Numbered from the stretch's first letter, positions 44,491 through 54,398 are shown. The stretch is 64,000 nucleotides of DNA from Shimia thalassica (GCF_001458215.1 NZ_CYTW01000001.1:62001-126000); one strand, 5' to 3'. Numbers and translations: made by a program. The notes: generated from the sequence alone by a model not told the origin.

Positions 44491-47454
44491 ATGGCATATC
44501 AGGCGCGCGGACGTGATCCGCTTTTGGATAGCAATATGCAGGCCGCGATCGAAAAACGGGGTAAAGAACTGATTGGTATCGCGCTGATCGTTCTTGGCTG
44601 TATGACTGCCGCGATGATCGCATCTTATACCCCGAGTGATCCAAGCTGGATTTCCGCTACAGATGCCCCGATTGAAAACTGGATGGGCCGTTTCGGAGCG
44701 TCAATCGCTGCGCCTTTGTTCATGATCGTCGGCTGGGGCAGCTGGGGCATTCCGCTTATTCTTTTGGCTTGGGGCCTGCGGTTTACCTTGCACGTCGGTG
44801 AAGACCGCGCCCTTTCACGATTGAGCTTTGCTCCGATTATGCTTGCTTTGGCCGCAATCTATGCGGCGACTTTGGTGCCTTCTTCCAGCTGGACACACAG
44901 CTTTGGGCTGGGTGGATTGTTTGGTGACACCATTTTGGGGGCGTTGCTGAATATCCTGCCTGTCGGAACGACCTTTGGCGTCAAGGCGATGTCCTTCCTC
45001 GCGGGTGTTGCGCTTGTTCTCTTGTCTTTGTTCGTGTTGGGCGCGACGAAACCTGAATTGCGACTGGTTGGGCGTTTTCTGGTTGTCGGCATCATCCTGA
45101 GCTATGCGTCTTTGATGAACTTGCTGGGGCGCGGTGTTAACGGAGCCGCCGCTGCTGCACATAATGCTAAAGAGCGTCGTATTGAGCGCAAAGCGCAGGC
45201 AGAGGCCCAAGTCGAAGCAGCCGCCGCCGCGGGTTATGCCTATGCCGCTGATGAAACCGATATTCTGATTGACGAGGTTGAAACCTATGCCTCGCCCGAA
45301 CCTGCAACGGAAGTTGCCAAAACCGGCTTGCTTGCCCGTGTGCCGGGGTTGATCAAGCGTGCGCCTGCTCCTGTCGAACCGGAATTGCCAGAGCCCGAAC
45401 TTGTCGAGATGCAGCCTTTGGCAGATTTTGACGAAATGCCGGGTGACGATCGCATTCGGGCCAAAATTGCAGACGTCATCCGTGCGCGTTCTGCACAAGA
45501 ACCCGAATTTGAAGATCCCGCATTGGCAGAGCCGCTGATTGAAGAAATTGCACCACTGACCAAAGGCCGAGGTCGACGCCCCGATCCATTGCTTCTGGAT
45601 CCGATCCCACATGGCGAATTGCCGCCCGAGCCACCGCTGACCGCAACGCGCGAATATCACTATGCCGCGCCGTCCGTCGAATCGGCCCCGATGGTGGAAG
45701 ACATCTCTGCGTTCGACGAGGCGCCAATGGTCGAGGATGCACCAAGCCTTCAAGAAATGGACAACGTTGAACCGCTTCAGTTGAGACAGGTTGCGACTCC
45801 GACACCCGTTGAAGCCGCCCCAACGATTCCCGTGGCAGAGCCGCGCAAAGTTGTTCAGCCACGCACGATCAAGCCGGTACAACCCTCGACTCGTGCAAAA
45901 GCCGAGGCTCAGCCTTCGCTGGCGTTTGAAGAGAATGCGGTCGCTTATGAGCTGCCTCCTCTGAGCCTGTTGGCCAATCCGATGGAAATTCAGCGACATC
46001 ATCTGAGTGATGAAGCGCTGGAAGAAAACGCCCGCATGCTGGAAACCGTGCTGGATGACTATGGCGTGAAGGGTGAAATCGTTTCGGTGCGTCCGGGTCC
46101 GGTTGTCACCATGTACGAACTCGAGCCTGCGCCAGGCCTCAAGGCCAGCCGCGTTATCGGTCTTGCTGACGATATTGCGCGCTCTATGTCTGCGCTTTCC
46201 GCCCGTGTGTCCACGGTGCCCGGTCGCAGCGTGATCGGCATCGAACTGCCAAATGAAAACCGTGAAAAGGTGGTGCTGAGCGAAATTCTTTCGGCCCGGG
46301 ATTTTGGCGACACGAACATGAAGCTCCCGCTTGCGCTAGGGAAAGACATCGGCGGCGATGCGATTGTCGCGAACCTTGCCAAGATGCCTCACTTGCTGAT
46401 CGCGGGTACAACGGGTTCCGGTAAATCCGTGGCGATCAACACAATGATCCTGTCTTTGCTGTATCGCCTGACGCCAGAAGAATGCCGCATGATCATGATT
46501 GACCCCAAGATGCTTGAACTGAGCGTCTATGACGGCATTCCGCATCTGTTGTCGCCTGTTGTGACTGACCCGAAAAAAGCGGTTGTCGCGCTCAAGTGGG
46601 TCGTGGGCGAAATGGAAGAACGCTATCGCAAGATGTCGAAAATGGGCGTGCGAAACATCGACGGCTATAACAGCCGCGTGAATGATGCCCTGTCGCGTGG
46701 CGAGTTGTTCAGCCGCACGGTGCAAACCGGTTTTGACGATGATACCGGCGAACCCGTGTTCGAAACCGAAGAATTCGCACCGGAAAAAATGCCCTATATC
46801 GTTGTGATCGTCGACGAGATGGCAGACCTTATGATGGTGGCTGGCAAAGAGATTGAAGCCTGTATTCAGCGTCTTGCTCAGATGGCGCGGGCCTCGGGCA
46901 TTCACCTGATCATGGCAACGCAGCGTCCATCGGTTGACGTCATCACAGGGACGATCAAGGCCAACTTCCCAACGCGGATTTCGTTCCAGGTGACCTCGAA
47001 AATCGACAGTCGTACGATCCTTGGTGAAATGGGTGCAGAACAGCTTCTGGGCATGGGTGACATGCTCTATATGGCTGGCGGGGCAAAGATCACCCGGTGC
47101 CACGGCCCGTTTGTGAGCGATGAAGAAGTCGAAGAAATCGTCAACCATCTGAAAAGCTTTGGCCCACCGGAATACATTGGTGGTGTTGTCGAAGGCCCCG
47201 AAGACGACAGAGCCGACAATATCGATGCGGTTCTGGGTCTTGGTGGAAACACCGACGGAGAAAACGCGCTGTATGACACGGCTGTGGCCATTGTGATCAA
47301 GGACCGCAAATGTTCGACCTCTTACATCCAGCGGAAACTGGCAATCGGGTATAACAAGGCAGCACGGCTTGTTGAGCAAATGGAAGACGAAGGGCTGGTC
47401 AGTCCGGCAAACCACGTCGGCAAGCGCGAAATCCTTGTGCCCGAGCAACAATAA
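44491..47454 (+). CDS. ftsK: DNA translocase FtsK
   Basis: 987 residues. Four membrane helices lie at about 25-195 and anchor the protein at the division septum. A Pro/Glu/Ala-rich linker (about 210-490) follows. The motor (about 490-850) has the Walker A GTTGSGKS near 640 and Walker [14 protein letters not shown]; the C-terminal gamma winged helix (about 905-975), with [21 protein letters not shown], reads KOPS-type sequences. FtsK pumps chromosome ends and activates XerCD at dif. RBS GAGG before the ATG. A strong terminator follows. Confidence 0.98.
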   Translation: MAYQARGRDPLLDSNMQAAIEKRGKELIGIALIVLGCMTAAMIASYTPSDPSWISATDAPIENWMGRFGASIAAPLFMIVGWGSWGIPLILLAWGLRFTLHVGEDRALSRLSFAPIMLALAAIYAATLVPSSSWTHSFGLGGLFGDTILGALLNILPVGTTFGVKAMSFLAGVALVLLSLFVLGATKPELRLVGRFLVVGIILSYASLMNLLGRGVNGAAAAAHNAKERRIERKAQAEAQVEAAAAAGYAYAADETDILIDEVETYASPEPATEVAKTGLLARVPGLIKRAPAPVEPELPEPELVEMQPLADFDEMPGDDRIRAKIADVIRARSAQEPEFEDPALAEPLIEEIAPLTKGRGRRPDPLLLDPIPHGELPPEPPLTATREYHYAAPSVESAPMVEDISAFDEAPMVEDAPSLQEMDNVEPLQLRQVATPTPVEAAPTIPVAEPRKVVQPRTIKPVQPSTRAKAEAQPSLAFEENAVAYELPPLSLLANPMEIQRHHLSDEALEENARMLETVLDDYGVKGEIVSVRPGPVVTMYELEPAPGLKASRVIGLADDIARSMSALSARVSTVPGRSVIGIELPNENREKVVLSEILSARDFGDTNMKLPLALGKDIGGDAIVANLAKMPHLLIAGTTGSGKSVAINTMILSLLYRLTPEECRMIMIDPKMLELSVYDGIPHLLSPVVTDPKKAVVALKWVVGEMEERYRKMSKMGVRNIDGYNSRVNDALSRGELFSRTVQTGFDDDTGEPVFETEEFAPEKMPYIVVIVDEMADLMMVAGKEIEACIQRLAQMARASGIHLIMATQRPSVDVITGTIKANFPTRISFQVTSKIDSRTILGEMGAEQLLGMGDMLYMAGGAKITRCHGPFVSDEEVEEIVNHLKSFGPPEYIGGVVEGPEDDRADNIDAVLGLGGNTDGENALYDTAVAIVIKDRKCSTSYIQRKLAIGYNKAARLVEQMEDEGLVSPANHVGKREILVPEQQ

Positions 47455-47472
47455 GCCGATCCACAATTTCGT

Positions 47473-47510
47473 GAAGCCGCCGGGGTGCAAATCCGGCGGC
47501 TTCATTCTTA
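47473..47510 (+). terminator. Hairpin terminator after ftsK
   Basis: Perfect 11-bp stem, 47473-47483 with 47493-47503, 9-nt loop, followed by ATTCTTA. The T-run is weak, so some readthrough into lolA is likely. Confidence 0.75.
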
Positions 47511-47520
47511 GGTTATGTGC

Positions 47521-48117
47521 ATGACTATTTTACGATTCCTCGCGGTTCCCGCTCTGATCCTCGCTACGGCTGTACCGGCTTATGCTGAAAAGCTGTCTTT
47601 GAACGATTTGTCCAAATACCTGAACCGGATGAAAACGGCAGAGGCGCGGTTTACCCAGATCAATGATGACGGGTCGATTTCGACGGGTACTTTGTTTTTA
47701 AAGCGTCCCGGCAAAGCCCGTTTTGAATATAATCCACCAGAGAAAGCGTTGGTTCTGGTCAGTGCAAACAATGTTGCGATTTTTGATGGCCGTTCTAACC
47801 AGCCTCCGGAACAATACCCTTTGCACCGGACACCCCTCAGCGTGATTTTGGCGCGAAACGTTGATCTCTCAAGGGCGAACATGGTGGTTGGTCACGACTA
47901 TGACGGGACGGCTACTATTGTGACGGCACAAGATCCGGAACACCCCGAATACGGCAACATTCAACTGCGCTTTACGGACTCTCCGGTCGAACTGCGTCAG
48001 TGGATTATCAACGACGGAAACGGGGGGCGGACCACGGTCGTCCTTGGTGACACTCAAGTTGGTATTCCGATCAAAAACAAAATCTTCAACATCGAGATGT
48101 ATTTGCGCGGACATTAA
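47521..48117 (+). CDS. lolA: LolA-family outer membrane lipoprotein carrier
   Basis: 198 residues. Signal peptide ends VPAYA-EKLS. Then LSKYLNRMKTAEARFTQINDDGSISTGTLFLKRPGKARFEY, the characteristic LolA opening in which a half-open barrel forms, and later LRQWIINDGNGGRTTVVL. LolA carries lipoproteins across the periplasm from LolCDE to LolB. I chose the ATG at 47521, 8 nt after AGG; an ATG two codons earlier is possible. ftsK-lolA order is widespread. Confidence 0.9.
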   Translation: MTILRFLAVPALILATAVPAYAEKLSLNDLSKYLNRMKTAEARFTQINDDGSISTGTLFLKRPGKARFEYNPPEKALVLVSANNVAIFDGRSNQPPEQYPLHRTPLSVILARNVDLSRANMVVGHDYDGTATIVTAQDPEHPEYGNIQLRFTDSPVELRQWIINDGNGGRTTVVLGDTQVGIPIKNKIFNIEMYLRGH

Positions 48118-48122
48118 AAAAA

Positions 48123-48151
48123 GGCGCCCGAAATATTCGGGCGCCCTTTTT
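48123..48151. terminator. Bidirectional intrinsic terminator
   Basis: Perfect 10-bp stem GGCGCCCGAA (48123-48132) / TTCGGGCGCC (48136-48145), with T after it on the plus strand and A before it, so it works for lolA and for the convergent transglycosylase gene. Confidence 0.93.
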
Positions 48152-48170
48152 GTTCTTTGATGAGTGTCCC

Positions 48171-48758
48171 TTAACGGATTCGGGCGCACTTCTCGATCTG
48201 GAAACGATACATCTCTGCCCGATCTTCCACCTCGCCAGACACACGCATGAGCCACGGTTTTTTCTTGTAGGAACCGCGTGCGTATCCGGTGTGACCTTCG
48301 TGATAGGCAAGGTACTGTCGGCGCGCATCATCAAGGGCGATGCCGTTCTTTGAACGGGTAATATTCATGTACCACCCCATAAAGTCGGTCGCATCCCGGA
48401 TGTCATCACGCTTGGCACCGCGGCGTCCGGTTTCCTGTTTGTATTGTTCCCATGTTGCATCCAGCGCCTGGGCATATCCATATGCGCTGCTTTGGCGCCC
48501 CATCGGCAAAACGCCCAGCACATAGCGGTAAGGCGTGCGTGCATCAGCATCGAATTTGCTTTCCTGATACAGGATCGCCATCTGCACATTAACGGGAATG
48601 TCCCATTTGCGCTTGGTCGCTTTGAACGCCTTAATGAACTGTGGGCGTTGTTTGAGAATCGCACAGGCGTCATCCAGATTGTGCGGCGGAGTATTGTACC
48701 CTCCACCACATGAACCAACCAGAACCACAATTACCAGCGCGCGAAAGAATCTGCTCAT
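48171..48758 (-). CDS. Lipoprotein with lytic transglycosylase (SLT-like) fold
   Basis: 195 residues. Lipoprotein signal with lipobox VGSC (Cys at about 17). The mature part has a lysozyme-like core: the catalytic-type Glu in ILYQESKFDADA, the SSAYGYAQALDATWEQY segment (matching GLMQI-type motif), and YLAYHEGHTGYARGSY near the end. It probably cleaves peptidoglycan glycan strands from an outer membrane anchor. Lacks the larger SLT70 superhelix. Single gene, upstream of the AEC gene on the same strand. Confidence 0.85.
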   Translation of the reverse strand: MSRFFRALVIVVLVGSCGGGYNTPPHNLDDACAILKQRPQFIKAFKATKRKWDIPVNVQMAILYQESKFDADARTPYRYVLGVLPMGRQSSAYGYAQALDATWEQYKQETGRRGAKRDDIRDATDFMGWYMNITRSKNGIALDDARRQYLAYHEGHTGYARGSYKKKPWLMRVSGEVEDRAEMYRFQIEKCARIR

Positions 48759-48835
48759 CTGCCTCTCGCTATCTTTTGTATGTTTTGCGACAGTCTAGCT
48801 GATCCTCAGGCATAGGAAAATGACAATTGCGTGGG

Positions 48836-49717
48836 TCAAAGCAGAAGCGCCAGCAACAGTGGCAGGCCTGCAATCGAGATCAGTGTGGATACCACGACGA
48901 AACCTGCAACGCTCTCGCTGTCGGCACCGTATTTTTCCGCCAAAAGATACGCTGTGACAGCCACTGGCGTCGAAATCTGGAGAACAAGCACCCCGAATGA
49001 TGTGTCGTCCAAGGCAAAGGCCGAGGCGATTCCCCAAGCGATCAACGCGCAGACCACAAGTTTAACCACCGAAAGGCCAATCGCCGTCACCACGCGGCCG
49101 GGTGTCAGGCGGGCCACCGCCACCCCCAGTGTGATCAACATCATCGGAATCGCCATTTGCCCGGCAAGTTCGAGGGTGTTTGTCAGAAAGGTTGGGGTCT
49201 CCCACCCTTGCCAAAGGAACAACGCCCCAAGCAAGGTCGCGCCAATCATCGGTTCCTTGAGGATTTTTCCAAATGCGCCGCGCCCCGCGACAAGCCATAT
49301 GCCAATCGTAAAAGACAAAACGGCACTCACGGCGAGAAGAACAACCGCGCGTTCAAGACCGGCCTGCCCAAAAGCAAACAGTGCGAGCGGGATGCCGAGG
49401 TTACCCGTGTTGCCGAAAATGAAGGGTGCCAAATACGTCCGCAGGTTCAAACCGAAAGCCGCCAAAAGCGCCCAGCCGACCATGCCAACTGCGGCATAAC
49501 TTACCGTAGCGGCAACCGCGAGCCGCCCAAGCGCAACGATATCCGCTTCGGTTTTCATAAGGGCGGTGAAGATCAAACAAGGCACCGCAAGGGTCATCGC
49601 AAGCTGGGTAACGAATTGAATTCTATACTCGAATCCAACTTTCACCCAGGTGAACCCAACCGCAGCCAAAAGGAACACAGGGGCCGTAATTTCCAGAACT
49701 GTTAAGGCAAGGTTCAC
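48836..49717 (-). CDS. AEC-family transporter
   Basis: About 293 residues, ten hydrophobic segments in two halves of five. It matches the auxin efflux carrier/malate-type (AEC) fold, with GNTGNLGIPLALFAFG as the conserved Asn/Gly-rich crossover segment. Bacterial members export or exchange organic acids or amino acids; substrate unknown. I chose GTG at 49715-49717, 6 nt after AAGGAAA; a TTG nine codons upstream is possible. Divergent from hspQ. Confidence 0.87.
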   Translation of the reverse strand: MNLALTVLEITAPVFLLAAVGFTWVKVGFEYRIQFVTQLAMTLAVPCLIFTALMKTEADIVALGRLAVAATVSYAAVGMVGWALLAAFGLNLRTYLAPFIFGNTGNLGIPLALFAFGQAGLERAVVLLAVSAVLSFTIGIWLVAGRGAFGKILKEPMIGATLLGALFLWQGWETPTFLTNTLELAGQMAIPMMLITLGVAVARLTPGRVVTAIGLSVVKLVVCALIAWGIASAFALDDTSFGVLVLQISTPVAVTAYLLAEKYGADSESVAGFVVVSTLISIAGLPLLLALLL

Positions 49718-49800
49718 AGACTGTTTCCTTGAAAAATGTGGCAATTATTGGACAAAGGCCCCTTGAACGGGATACCTTTGAGGGGTAGGGGCTGCAAGAT

Positions 49801-50127
49801 ATGTTGAAAACACGCGCAAAATATTACCTTGGTCAGGTCGTACGTCACCGAAAACACCCGTTTCGCGGAGTTGTGTTCGATGTGGATCCCGAATTCTCGA
49901 ACACTGACGAATGGTATGACGCGATCCCCGAAGACAGCCGCCCTGCAAAAGAGCAGCCTTTCTATCACCTGCTCGCGGAAAACGATCACACCTATTATGT
50001 TGCGTATGTGTCCGAGCAAAATCTGATAGCGGACTATTCTGGTGAACCCGTGGACCACCCTGATATCCCGGACATGTTCGGCCCGTTTACCGACGGGTCT
50101 TATCCGCTGCATTTTCAGATGAATTGA
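49801..50127 (+). CDS. hspQ: Heat shock protein HspQ
   Basis: 108 residues. The whole sequence matches the YccV-like HspQ family: AKYYLGQVVRHRKHPFRGVVFDVDPEFSNTDEWY and PFYHLLAEND, YVAYVSEQNLI. In E. coli HspQ modulates Lon proteolysis and DnaA stability. RBS (AGGGG) precedes at some distance. Single gene between the AEC gene and a terminator. Confidence 0.93.
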   Translation: MLKTRAKYYLGQVVRHRKHPFRGVVFDVDPEFSNTDEWYDAIPEDSRPAKEQPFYHLLAENDHTYYVAYVSEQNLIADYSGEPVDHPDIPDMFGPFTDGSYPLHFQMN

Positions 50128-50131
50128 TGCA

Positions 50132-50155
50132 GGGCCGGATTGACCGGCCCTTTTT
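50132..50155. terminator. Intrinsic terminator after hspQ
   Basis: GGGCCGG (50132-50138) / CCGGCCC (50144-50150), 5-nt loop, then TTTTT. Lies between hspQ and the convergent rhodanese gene. Confidence 0.92.
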
Positions 50156-50161
50156 CGTGAA

Positions 50162-50548
50162 TCAGTCGGTTTCGACTGCAGCACCACGCGACTTCCACGC
50201 ACTAAATCCATCAGCCATTTCCGCGATGTTCTCCACGCCGATATCTTGCAGGTTTTTCACGGCAAGAGCCGAGCGCCACGCGCTCGCGCAAAACAGAACC
50301 AGCTTCTTGTCTGTAGCAAAGTCAGGTTTGTGATAGGGGCTTTCGGGGTCGATCCAAAATTCGAGCATACCGCGTGGAGCATGTATCGCGCCCGGAATAC
50401 GCCCGTCCCGCTTTAATTCACGAATATCGCGGATGTCGATTAAAACGATTTCACCGCTTGCCAAAAGCGTTTCAACCTCGGTTTGGGGCAAGGTTTCAAT
50501 TTGCTCTTTAGCTTCTGCGACCAGAGTTTTTACAGGTGTAATGGGCAT
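50162..50548 (-). CDS. Rhodanese-like sulfurtransferase domain protein
   Basis: 128 residues, one rhodanese domain. LIDIRDIRELKRDGRIPGAIHAPRG is the conserved front part; the active-site loop is FCASAWRSA with the nucleophilic Cys that carries persulfide. Substrate and acceptor are unknown. It begins three bases after the gamma-glutamyltransferase stop, so the two are cotranscribed; gamma-glutamyltransferase frees sulfur compounds from glutathione conjugates, which fits. Confidence 0.9.
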   Translation of the reverse strand: MPITPVKTLVAEAKEQIETLPQTEVETLLASGEIVLIDIRDIRELKRDGRIPGAIHAPRGMLEFWIDPESPYHKPDFATDKKLVLFCASAWRSALAVKNLQDIGVENIAEMADGFSAWKSRGAAVETD

Positions 50549-50551
50549 GTC

Positions 50552-52129
50552 TCAGTATCCTATTGCACAGCCATCCTTGCGAGGATCAGATCCGCCCTCA
50601 AGAACGCCGTTTTTATGTATGCGAATGGCTTGCGCCCCACCAATGGGGCCGTCGGGTGTGGAAATTTCATGCCCAAGATCACTCAGCTCTTGGCGCACGC
50701 TATCGCCATATCCCAGTTCCAGTTTCAGATCGACCGAGTCCGCAAAAGAACGCGGCGCATCAATTGCGGATTGCGGGTCCATGCCAAAGTCCGTCAAGTT
50801 GGACAAGAAACGAGCGTGGCCGTTTGGTTGATACGCCCCGCCCATCACACCAAACGGCATGGTCACTTTTCCGTTTTCCTTCAGCATTCCGGGAATGATG
50901 GTGTGCATTGGGCGTTTGCCGGGCGCGAGTTCATTCGGGTGCCCTTGTTCCAGTGAGAAGCCAGCCCCCCGATTTTGGAACAAAATGCCGAATTTGTCCG
51001 ATGCAATCCCCGATCCGAACCCATGGAAAATCGAATAGATCAATGAAACCGCCATGCGATCCTTGTCGACAACTGTGATATAGATCGTGTCTTTGTGAAC
51101 CGCTTCTGAAAGTGCGCTTGTGGCGTGGTGTGCTGTGGCCGGATCGATCAGATCCGCGAGACGTCGCGCCGTGTCCTTGGACAACATATGTGCGAGACGC
51201 GCCGTTTCATCCGGATCGGCCAGAAAACGATTGCGGGCATCATACGCCAACTTGGCGGCCTCTGCCTCTATATGAACGCGTTGGGCGCCAAGCGGGTCCA
51301 TCCCAGCAATATCAAAGTGAGACAGGATGTTTGTCATCAAGATGGCAGTGGCCCCCTGACCATTCGGGGGATGCTCTACCAGTTCGACATCATTGTAGAA
51401 ATCGCTGATAGGAGTCGTAGACATACCGCGCACAGCAGCAAAATCTTCGAGAGTGTGCTGCCCGCCCAATGCTTGCAACGAGGCAACCATGTCTTCGGCA
51501 ATTTCACCCTCGTAGAAAGCAGACCTGCCTTGGGCCGCGACTCGCCGCAAAACCTCTGCTTGGCCGGGTGCCCGGAACATCTCACCGACTGCTGGTGCGC
51601 GGCCATCCACAAGATAGTGTTCGCGTGCACTGCCTTGCAGAGTGGCCTCTGAACTGGCCCAATCAAAGGCGACACGTGGGGCAACCGGCACACCTGCGTC
51701 GGCATAGTGAATTGCCGGTGCAAGGATGGCATCAATGCCAAGTGTGCCCCAGTTTTCGGAAAGTTGGCAGAAGGCATCAATCGCGCCGGGCAAGGTCACG
51801 GCATCAGGGGTGTTCAGAGGCATGACGCTGTGTCCGGCCTCACGCATCTTTGACGCACTAGCAACGGCTGGGGCCTTGCCTGATCCATTGAAGGCGTGAA
51901 CGTCATCGCTGCCTGCTGGTGAAAACAGAACAAAGCAATCGCCGCCAATGCCCGTCATTTGCGGCTCGCAGATACCCAGTAAAACCGCGCCCGCGATGGC
52001 GGCGTCCATCGCGTTGCCACCACGTTTAAGTACGTCGATCGCGACTTGCGCTGCCAACGGATGTGATGTGGCGCAAACACCGTTCTCGGCATAGACCGGC
52101 GACCGGCCCGGAAAATGAAAATTTCTCAT
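50552..52129 (-). CDS. ggt: Gamma-glutamyltransferase
   Basis: 525 residues, one chain that should cleave itself into two subunits. The N-terminal half shows HPLAAQVAIDVLKRGGNAMDAAIA and EPQMTGIGGDCFVLF. The processing/catalytic Thr is in KDTIYITVVDKDRMAVSLIYS. Near it GIASDKFGILFQNRGAGF and PGKRPMHTIIP complete the family pattern. No signal peptide is seen, so it is probably cytoplasmic, as in many marine bacteria. The ATG at 52127-52129 follows AGGGAGAG. A rhodanese gene follows, three bases after the stop. Confidence 0.93.
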   Translation of the reverse strand: MRNFHFPGRSPVYAENGVCATSHPLAAQVAIDVLKRGGNAMDAAIAGAVLLGICEPQMTGIGGDCFVLFSPAGSDDVHAFNGSGKAPAVASASKMREAGHSVMPLNTPDAVTLPGAIDAFCQLSENWGTLGIDAILAPAIHYADAGVPVAPRVAFDWASSEATLQGSAREHYLVDGRAPAVGEMFRAPGQAEVLRRVAAQGRSAFYEGEIAEDMVASLQALGGQHTLEDFAAVRGMSTTPISDFYNDVELVEHPPNGQGATAILMTNILSHFDIAGMDPLGAQRVHIEAEAAKLAYDARNRFLADPDETARLAHMLSKDTARRLADLIDPATAHHATSALSEAVHKDTIYITVVDKDRMAVSLIYSIFHGFGSGIASDKFGILFQNRGAGFSLEQGHPNELAPGKRPMHTIIPGMLKENGKVTMPFGVMGGAYQPNGHARFLSNLTDFGMDPQSAIDAPRSFADSVDLKLELGYGDSVRQELSDLGHEISTPDGPIGGAQAIRIHKNGVLEGGSDPRKDGCAIGY

Positions 52130-52183
52130 GTGCTCTCCCTTGATCCCGCATTGGACCTTAGGTGGCGATTCCAACTTTGCCAA

Positions 52184-52678
52184 TCACTCTGCGTCCCAAG
52201 CGAGCGGAAGAAGGAACTCCAGTCGATTTCCCCCTTCATGGCGGACATAGCGCACCTGATTTGCCAGCATTTTGACCAGAGCCCATCCGAACCCACCTTC
52301 CGGTAGGTTGTAGAAATCCGTTTCAAGCGATGGCAGGTCGCCGTTCGGAACCGCTGTATTGGGCATGCAGTTGCCGGTGTCATCGACACGAATGTGCCAG
52401 TTATGCCGTCCTTTCCTAAGATGAATCGTAATTTCACCGTTGGTGCCGGGCTTGAACGCATGTTCGACAATATTGTTTAGCACTTCAGCCAGAACCGTTT
52501 CCAGGCGACCCAGAAAATTCTCGGTCTCGCCCAAGGCCGCCAACTCGGCCCTGATGTGGGCCAGCCCCTCGCGCACGGCCGAAGGTTTGCCTTCCAATGT
52601 GACCTCAAAAAAATGCGTTGGTGATGTCATGTAACCGTTTCCTGAGGCACCTGGCAAAGCCGAGAGATCAAGCTGCAT
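52184..52678 (-). CDS. RsbW-like ATP-binding (HATPase) protein
   Basis: 164 residues. A GHKL ATPase domain: N-box ETVLAEVLNNIVEHAF (Glu and Asn), DDTGNCMP (G1) and the later EGGFGWALVKML (G2). This is the architecture of anti-sigma kinases such as RsbW/SpoIIAB or of plain HATPase regulators. It lies 10 bp downstream of an STAS-domain antagonist, so it probably takes part in partner switching. The ATG 16 codons later (52628-52630), behind AGGAAA, may be the true start. No sigma factor or PP2C phosphatase is nearby. Confidence 0.85.
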   Translation of the reverse strand: MQLDLSALPGASGNGYMTSPTHFFEVTLEGKPSAVREGLAHIRAELAALGETENFLGRLETVLAEVLNNIVEHAFKPGTNGEITIHLRKGRHNWHIRVDDTGNCMPNTAVPNGDLPSLETDFYNLPEGGFGWALVKMLANQVRYVRHEGGNRLEFLLPLAWDAE

Positions 52679-52688
52679 CTATGCCAGG

Positions 52689-53018
52689 TTAATGCGCAAG
52701 GGCATCGGCCAAGGTGTCGTGGATGTTGAAAACCGTATCCATTCTGGTCAGGCGGAACACTTTGTCGACGTTTGTGCTGAGGCAGGACAGTTCAAGCCGT
52801 CTGTCTTGGCCAAGCTGTTTCATCGCAGCCACGATGGCGCCCAATCCGCTTGAATCGATGAAATCCACCTGAGACAAATTCAAAACCACGCGGCCGTCTT
52901 GCCCTTCGGTTTCGACCCGCATTCTGTCTTTGAATTGAATAGCCACTGATGCATCAATCCGTTTTTCGTTTACAGTCACGATTAGGGTGCCGCTGTCAGC
53001 GTTGCTTGATAAATCCAT
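52689..53018 (-). CDS. STAS-domain anti-sigma factor antagonist (RsbV/SpoIIAA-like)
   Basis: 109 residues. STAS fold with phosphorylatable Ser in VDFIDSSGLGAIVAAMK. Its kinase is probably the following RsbW-like protein, giving a switch in which the unphosphorylated antagonist binds a partner-binding protein. The ATG follows AGAGGAC. The pair is transcribed ahead of ggt (54-bp gap), which may or may not be part of the same mRNA. Confidence 0.88.
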   Translation of the reverse strand: MDLSSNADSGTLIVTVNEKRIDASVAIQFKDRMRVETEGQDGRVVLNLSQVDFIDSSGLGAIVAAMKQLGQDRRLELSCLSTNVDKVFRLTRMDTVFNIHDTLADALAH

Positions 53019-53141
53019 GATGGCGTCCTCTTTCGTTTCGAAGACATGCTAGGACCCAAGTCTTACCAATCCATGAGCGCCTCCCGCATTTCTGCGGGAT
53101 GGACCTTGGCCAGATTCCGGTCGAAACTGCGCATTGAAATA

Positions 53142-53155
53142 TCGTTGCAACGATT
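53142..53155. promoter_or_regulatory. Perfect 14-bp palindrome upstream of the thiolase gene
   Basis: ATCGTTG/CAACGAT without a spacer, 47 bp before the thiolase start. Position and symmetry fit an operator for a TetR- or GntR-type regulator. A weaker hairpin, TCCCGCA/TGCGGGA, is at 53083-53100. Confidence 0.45.
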
Positions 53156-53202
53156 TGCCGCCATGGCTGGGAAAACTGCACGGTCGCTAGAGGAGAGCGA
53201 AG

Positions 53203-54378
53203 ATGAAAAATGTTGTGATTGCAGGGGCCGCAAGAACCCCGATGGGTGGCTTTCAAGGTGTGTTCGACGGGGTTGAGGCAGCGCAACTGGGCGGCGCTGC
53301 GATCAAGGCCGCGCTTGAGGATGCCAAGACGGAAACCGTCGACGAAGTTCTGATGGGCTGTGTTCTGCCTGCGGGGCAGGGACAAGCGCCAGCGCGACAG
53401 GCCGGATTTGCCGGTGGGCTGGGTGAGGACGTTCCGGCAACCACGCTGAACAAAATGTGCGGATCAGGTATGAAGGCGGCGATGGTCGGATTCGACCAAA
53501 TTGCGCTGGGCCATACTGACCTTATGATTGCGGGTGGTATGGAGAGCATGACCAATGCCCCATACATTTTGCCAAAAATGCGCAGCGGCGCACGGATCGG
53601 ACATCAGCAGGTTCAGGACCATATGTTCCTTGATGGCCTTGAAGATGCCTATGACAAGGGGCGCCTGATGGGCACCTTTGCCGAAGATTGTGCCGAAAGC
53701 TTTCAGTTTACGCGCGAAGCCCAGGATGAATATGCGCTGAAATCGTTGTCCAACGCGCTCGAGGCCCAAAAGTCAGGTGCTTTTGAAAACGAAATTGCGC
53801 CGGTTGTATTGCAAACGCGCAAAGGCGAAGTTGTTTTTTCAGAAGACGAACAGCCCGCTAAGGCGCGCCCTGAAAAAATCCCTCAATTGAAACCCGCGTT
53901 TCGCAAAGACGGTACCGTGACACCTGCGAACTCGTCTTCGATTTCGGACGGCGCTGCGGCTTTGGTTCTGGCGTCGGAAGATGCGGCCAAAGAAAAGGGG
54001 CTCAATATTCGAGCGCGCGTTCTTGGCCACGCCAGCCACGCACAGGCACCGGGGTTGTTCACAACCGCACCAGTCCCCGCCGCTCAAAAACTGTTGGAGC
54101 AGATCGGATGGACCAAAGACGATGTCGATCTTTGGGAAGTCAACGAAGCCTTTGCCGTCGTTCCCATGGCGTTCATGCACGAAATGGGTCTGTCGCGCGA
54201 TATCGTGAACGTAAACGGCGGGGCCTGTGCCCTTGGGCATCCGATTGGTGCTTCGGGCGCGCGGATCATGGTGACTTTGCTCAACGCGCTGGAAAAACGC
54301 GGATTGAAACGCGGGGTTGCAGCGATCTGTATCGGTGGCGGTGAAGGAACGGCCATCGCAATCGAGCGCGTCGAATAA
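53203..54378 (+). CDS. Acetyl-CoA C-acyltransferase (thiolase)
   Basis: 391 residues. Nucleophile Cys86 (NKMCGSGM), the His in CALGHPIGASGA and the second Cys in CIGGGEGTA complete the active site. It either condenses two acetyl-CoA or cleaves 3-ketoacyl-CoA; direction depends on physiology. No phaB or beta-oxidation partner is adjacent. A strong GAGGAG site precedes the ATG. Confidence 0.96.
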   Translation: MKNVVIAGAARTPMGGFQGVFDGVEAAQLGGAAIKAALEDAKTETVDEVLMGCVLPAGQGQAPARQAGFAGGLGEDVPATTLNKMCGSGMKAAMVGFDQIALGHTDLMIAGGMESMTNAPYILPKMRSGARIGHQQVQDHMFLDGLEDAYDKGRLMGTFAEDCAESFQFTREAQDEYALKSLSNALEAQKSGAFENEIAPVVLQTRKGEVVFSEDEQPAKARPEKIPQLKPAFRKDGTVTPANSSSISDGAAALVLASEDAAKEKGLNIRARVLGHASHAQAPGLFTTAPVPAAQKLLEQIGWTKDDVDLWEVNEAFAVVPMAFMHEMGLSRDIVNVNGGACALGHPIGASGARIMVTLLNALEKRGLKRGVAAICIGGGEGTAIAIERVE

Positions 54379-54398
54379 ACGTGCCCTTTGAAATCTCG

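Noticed and set aside
44815..46002. A 395-codon open frame on the minus strand
   Set aside because: Antisense to the N-terminal and linker part of ftsK; rich in Arg, Gln and Cys with no recognisable domain.
46336..47505. A 389-codon open frame on the minus strand
   Set aside because: Antisense to the FtsK motor domain; His- and Phe-rich shadow sequence without a family match.
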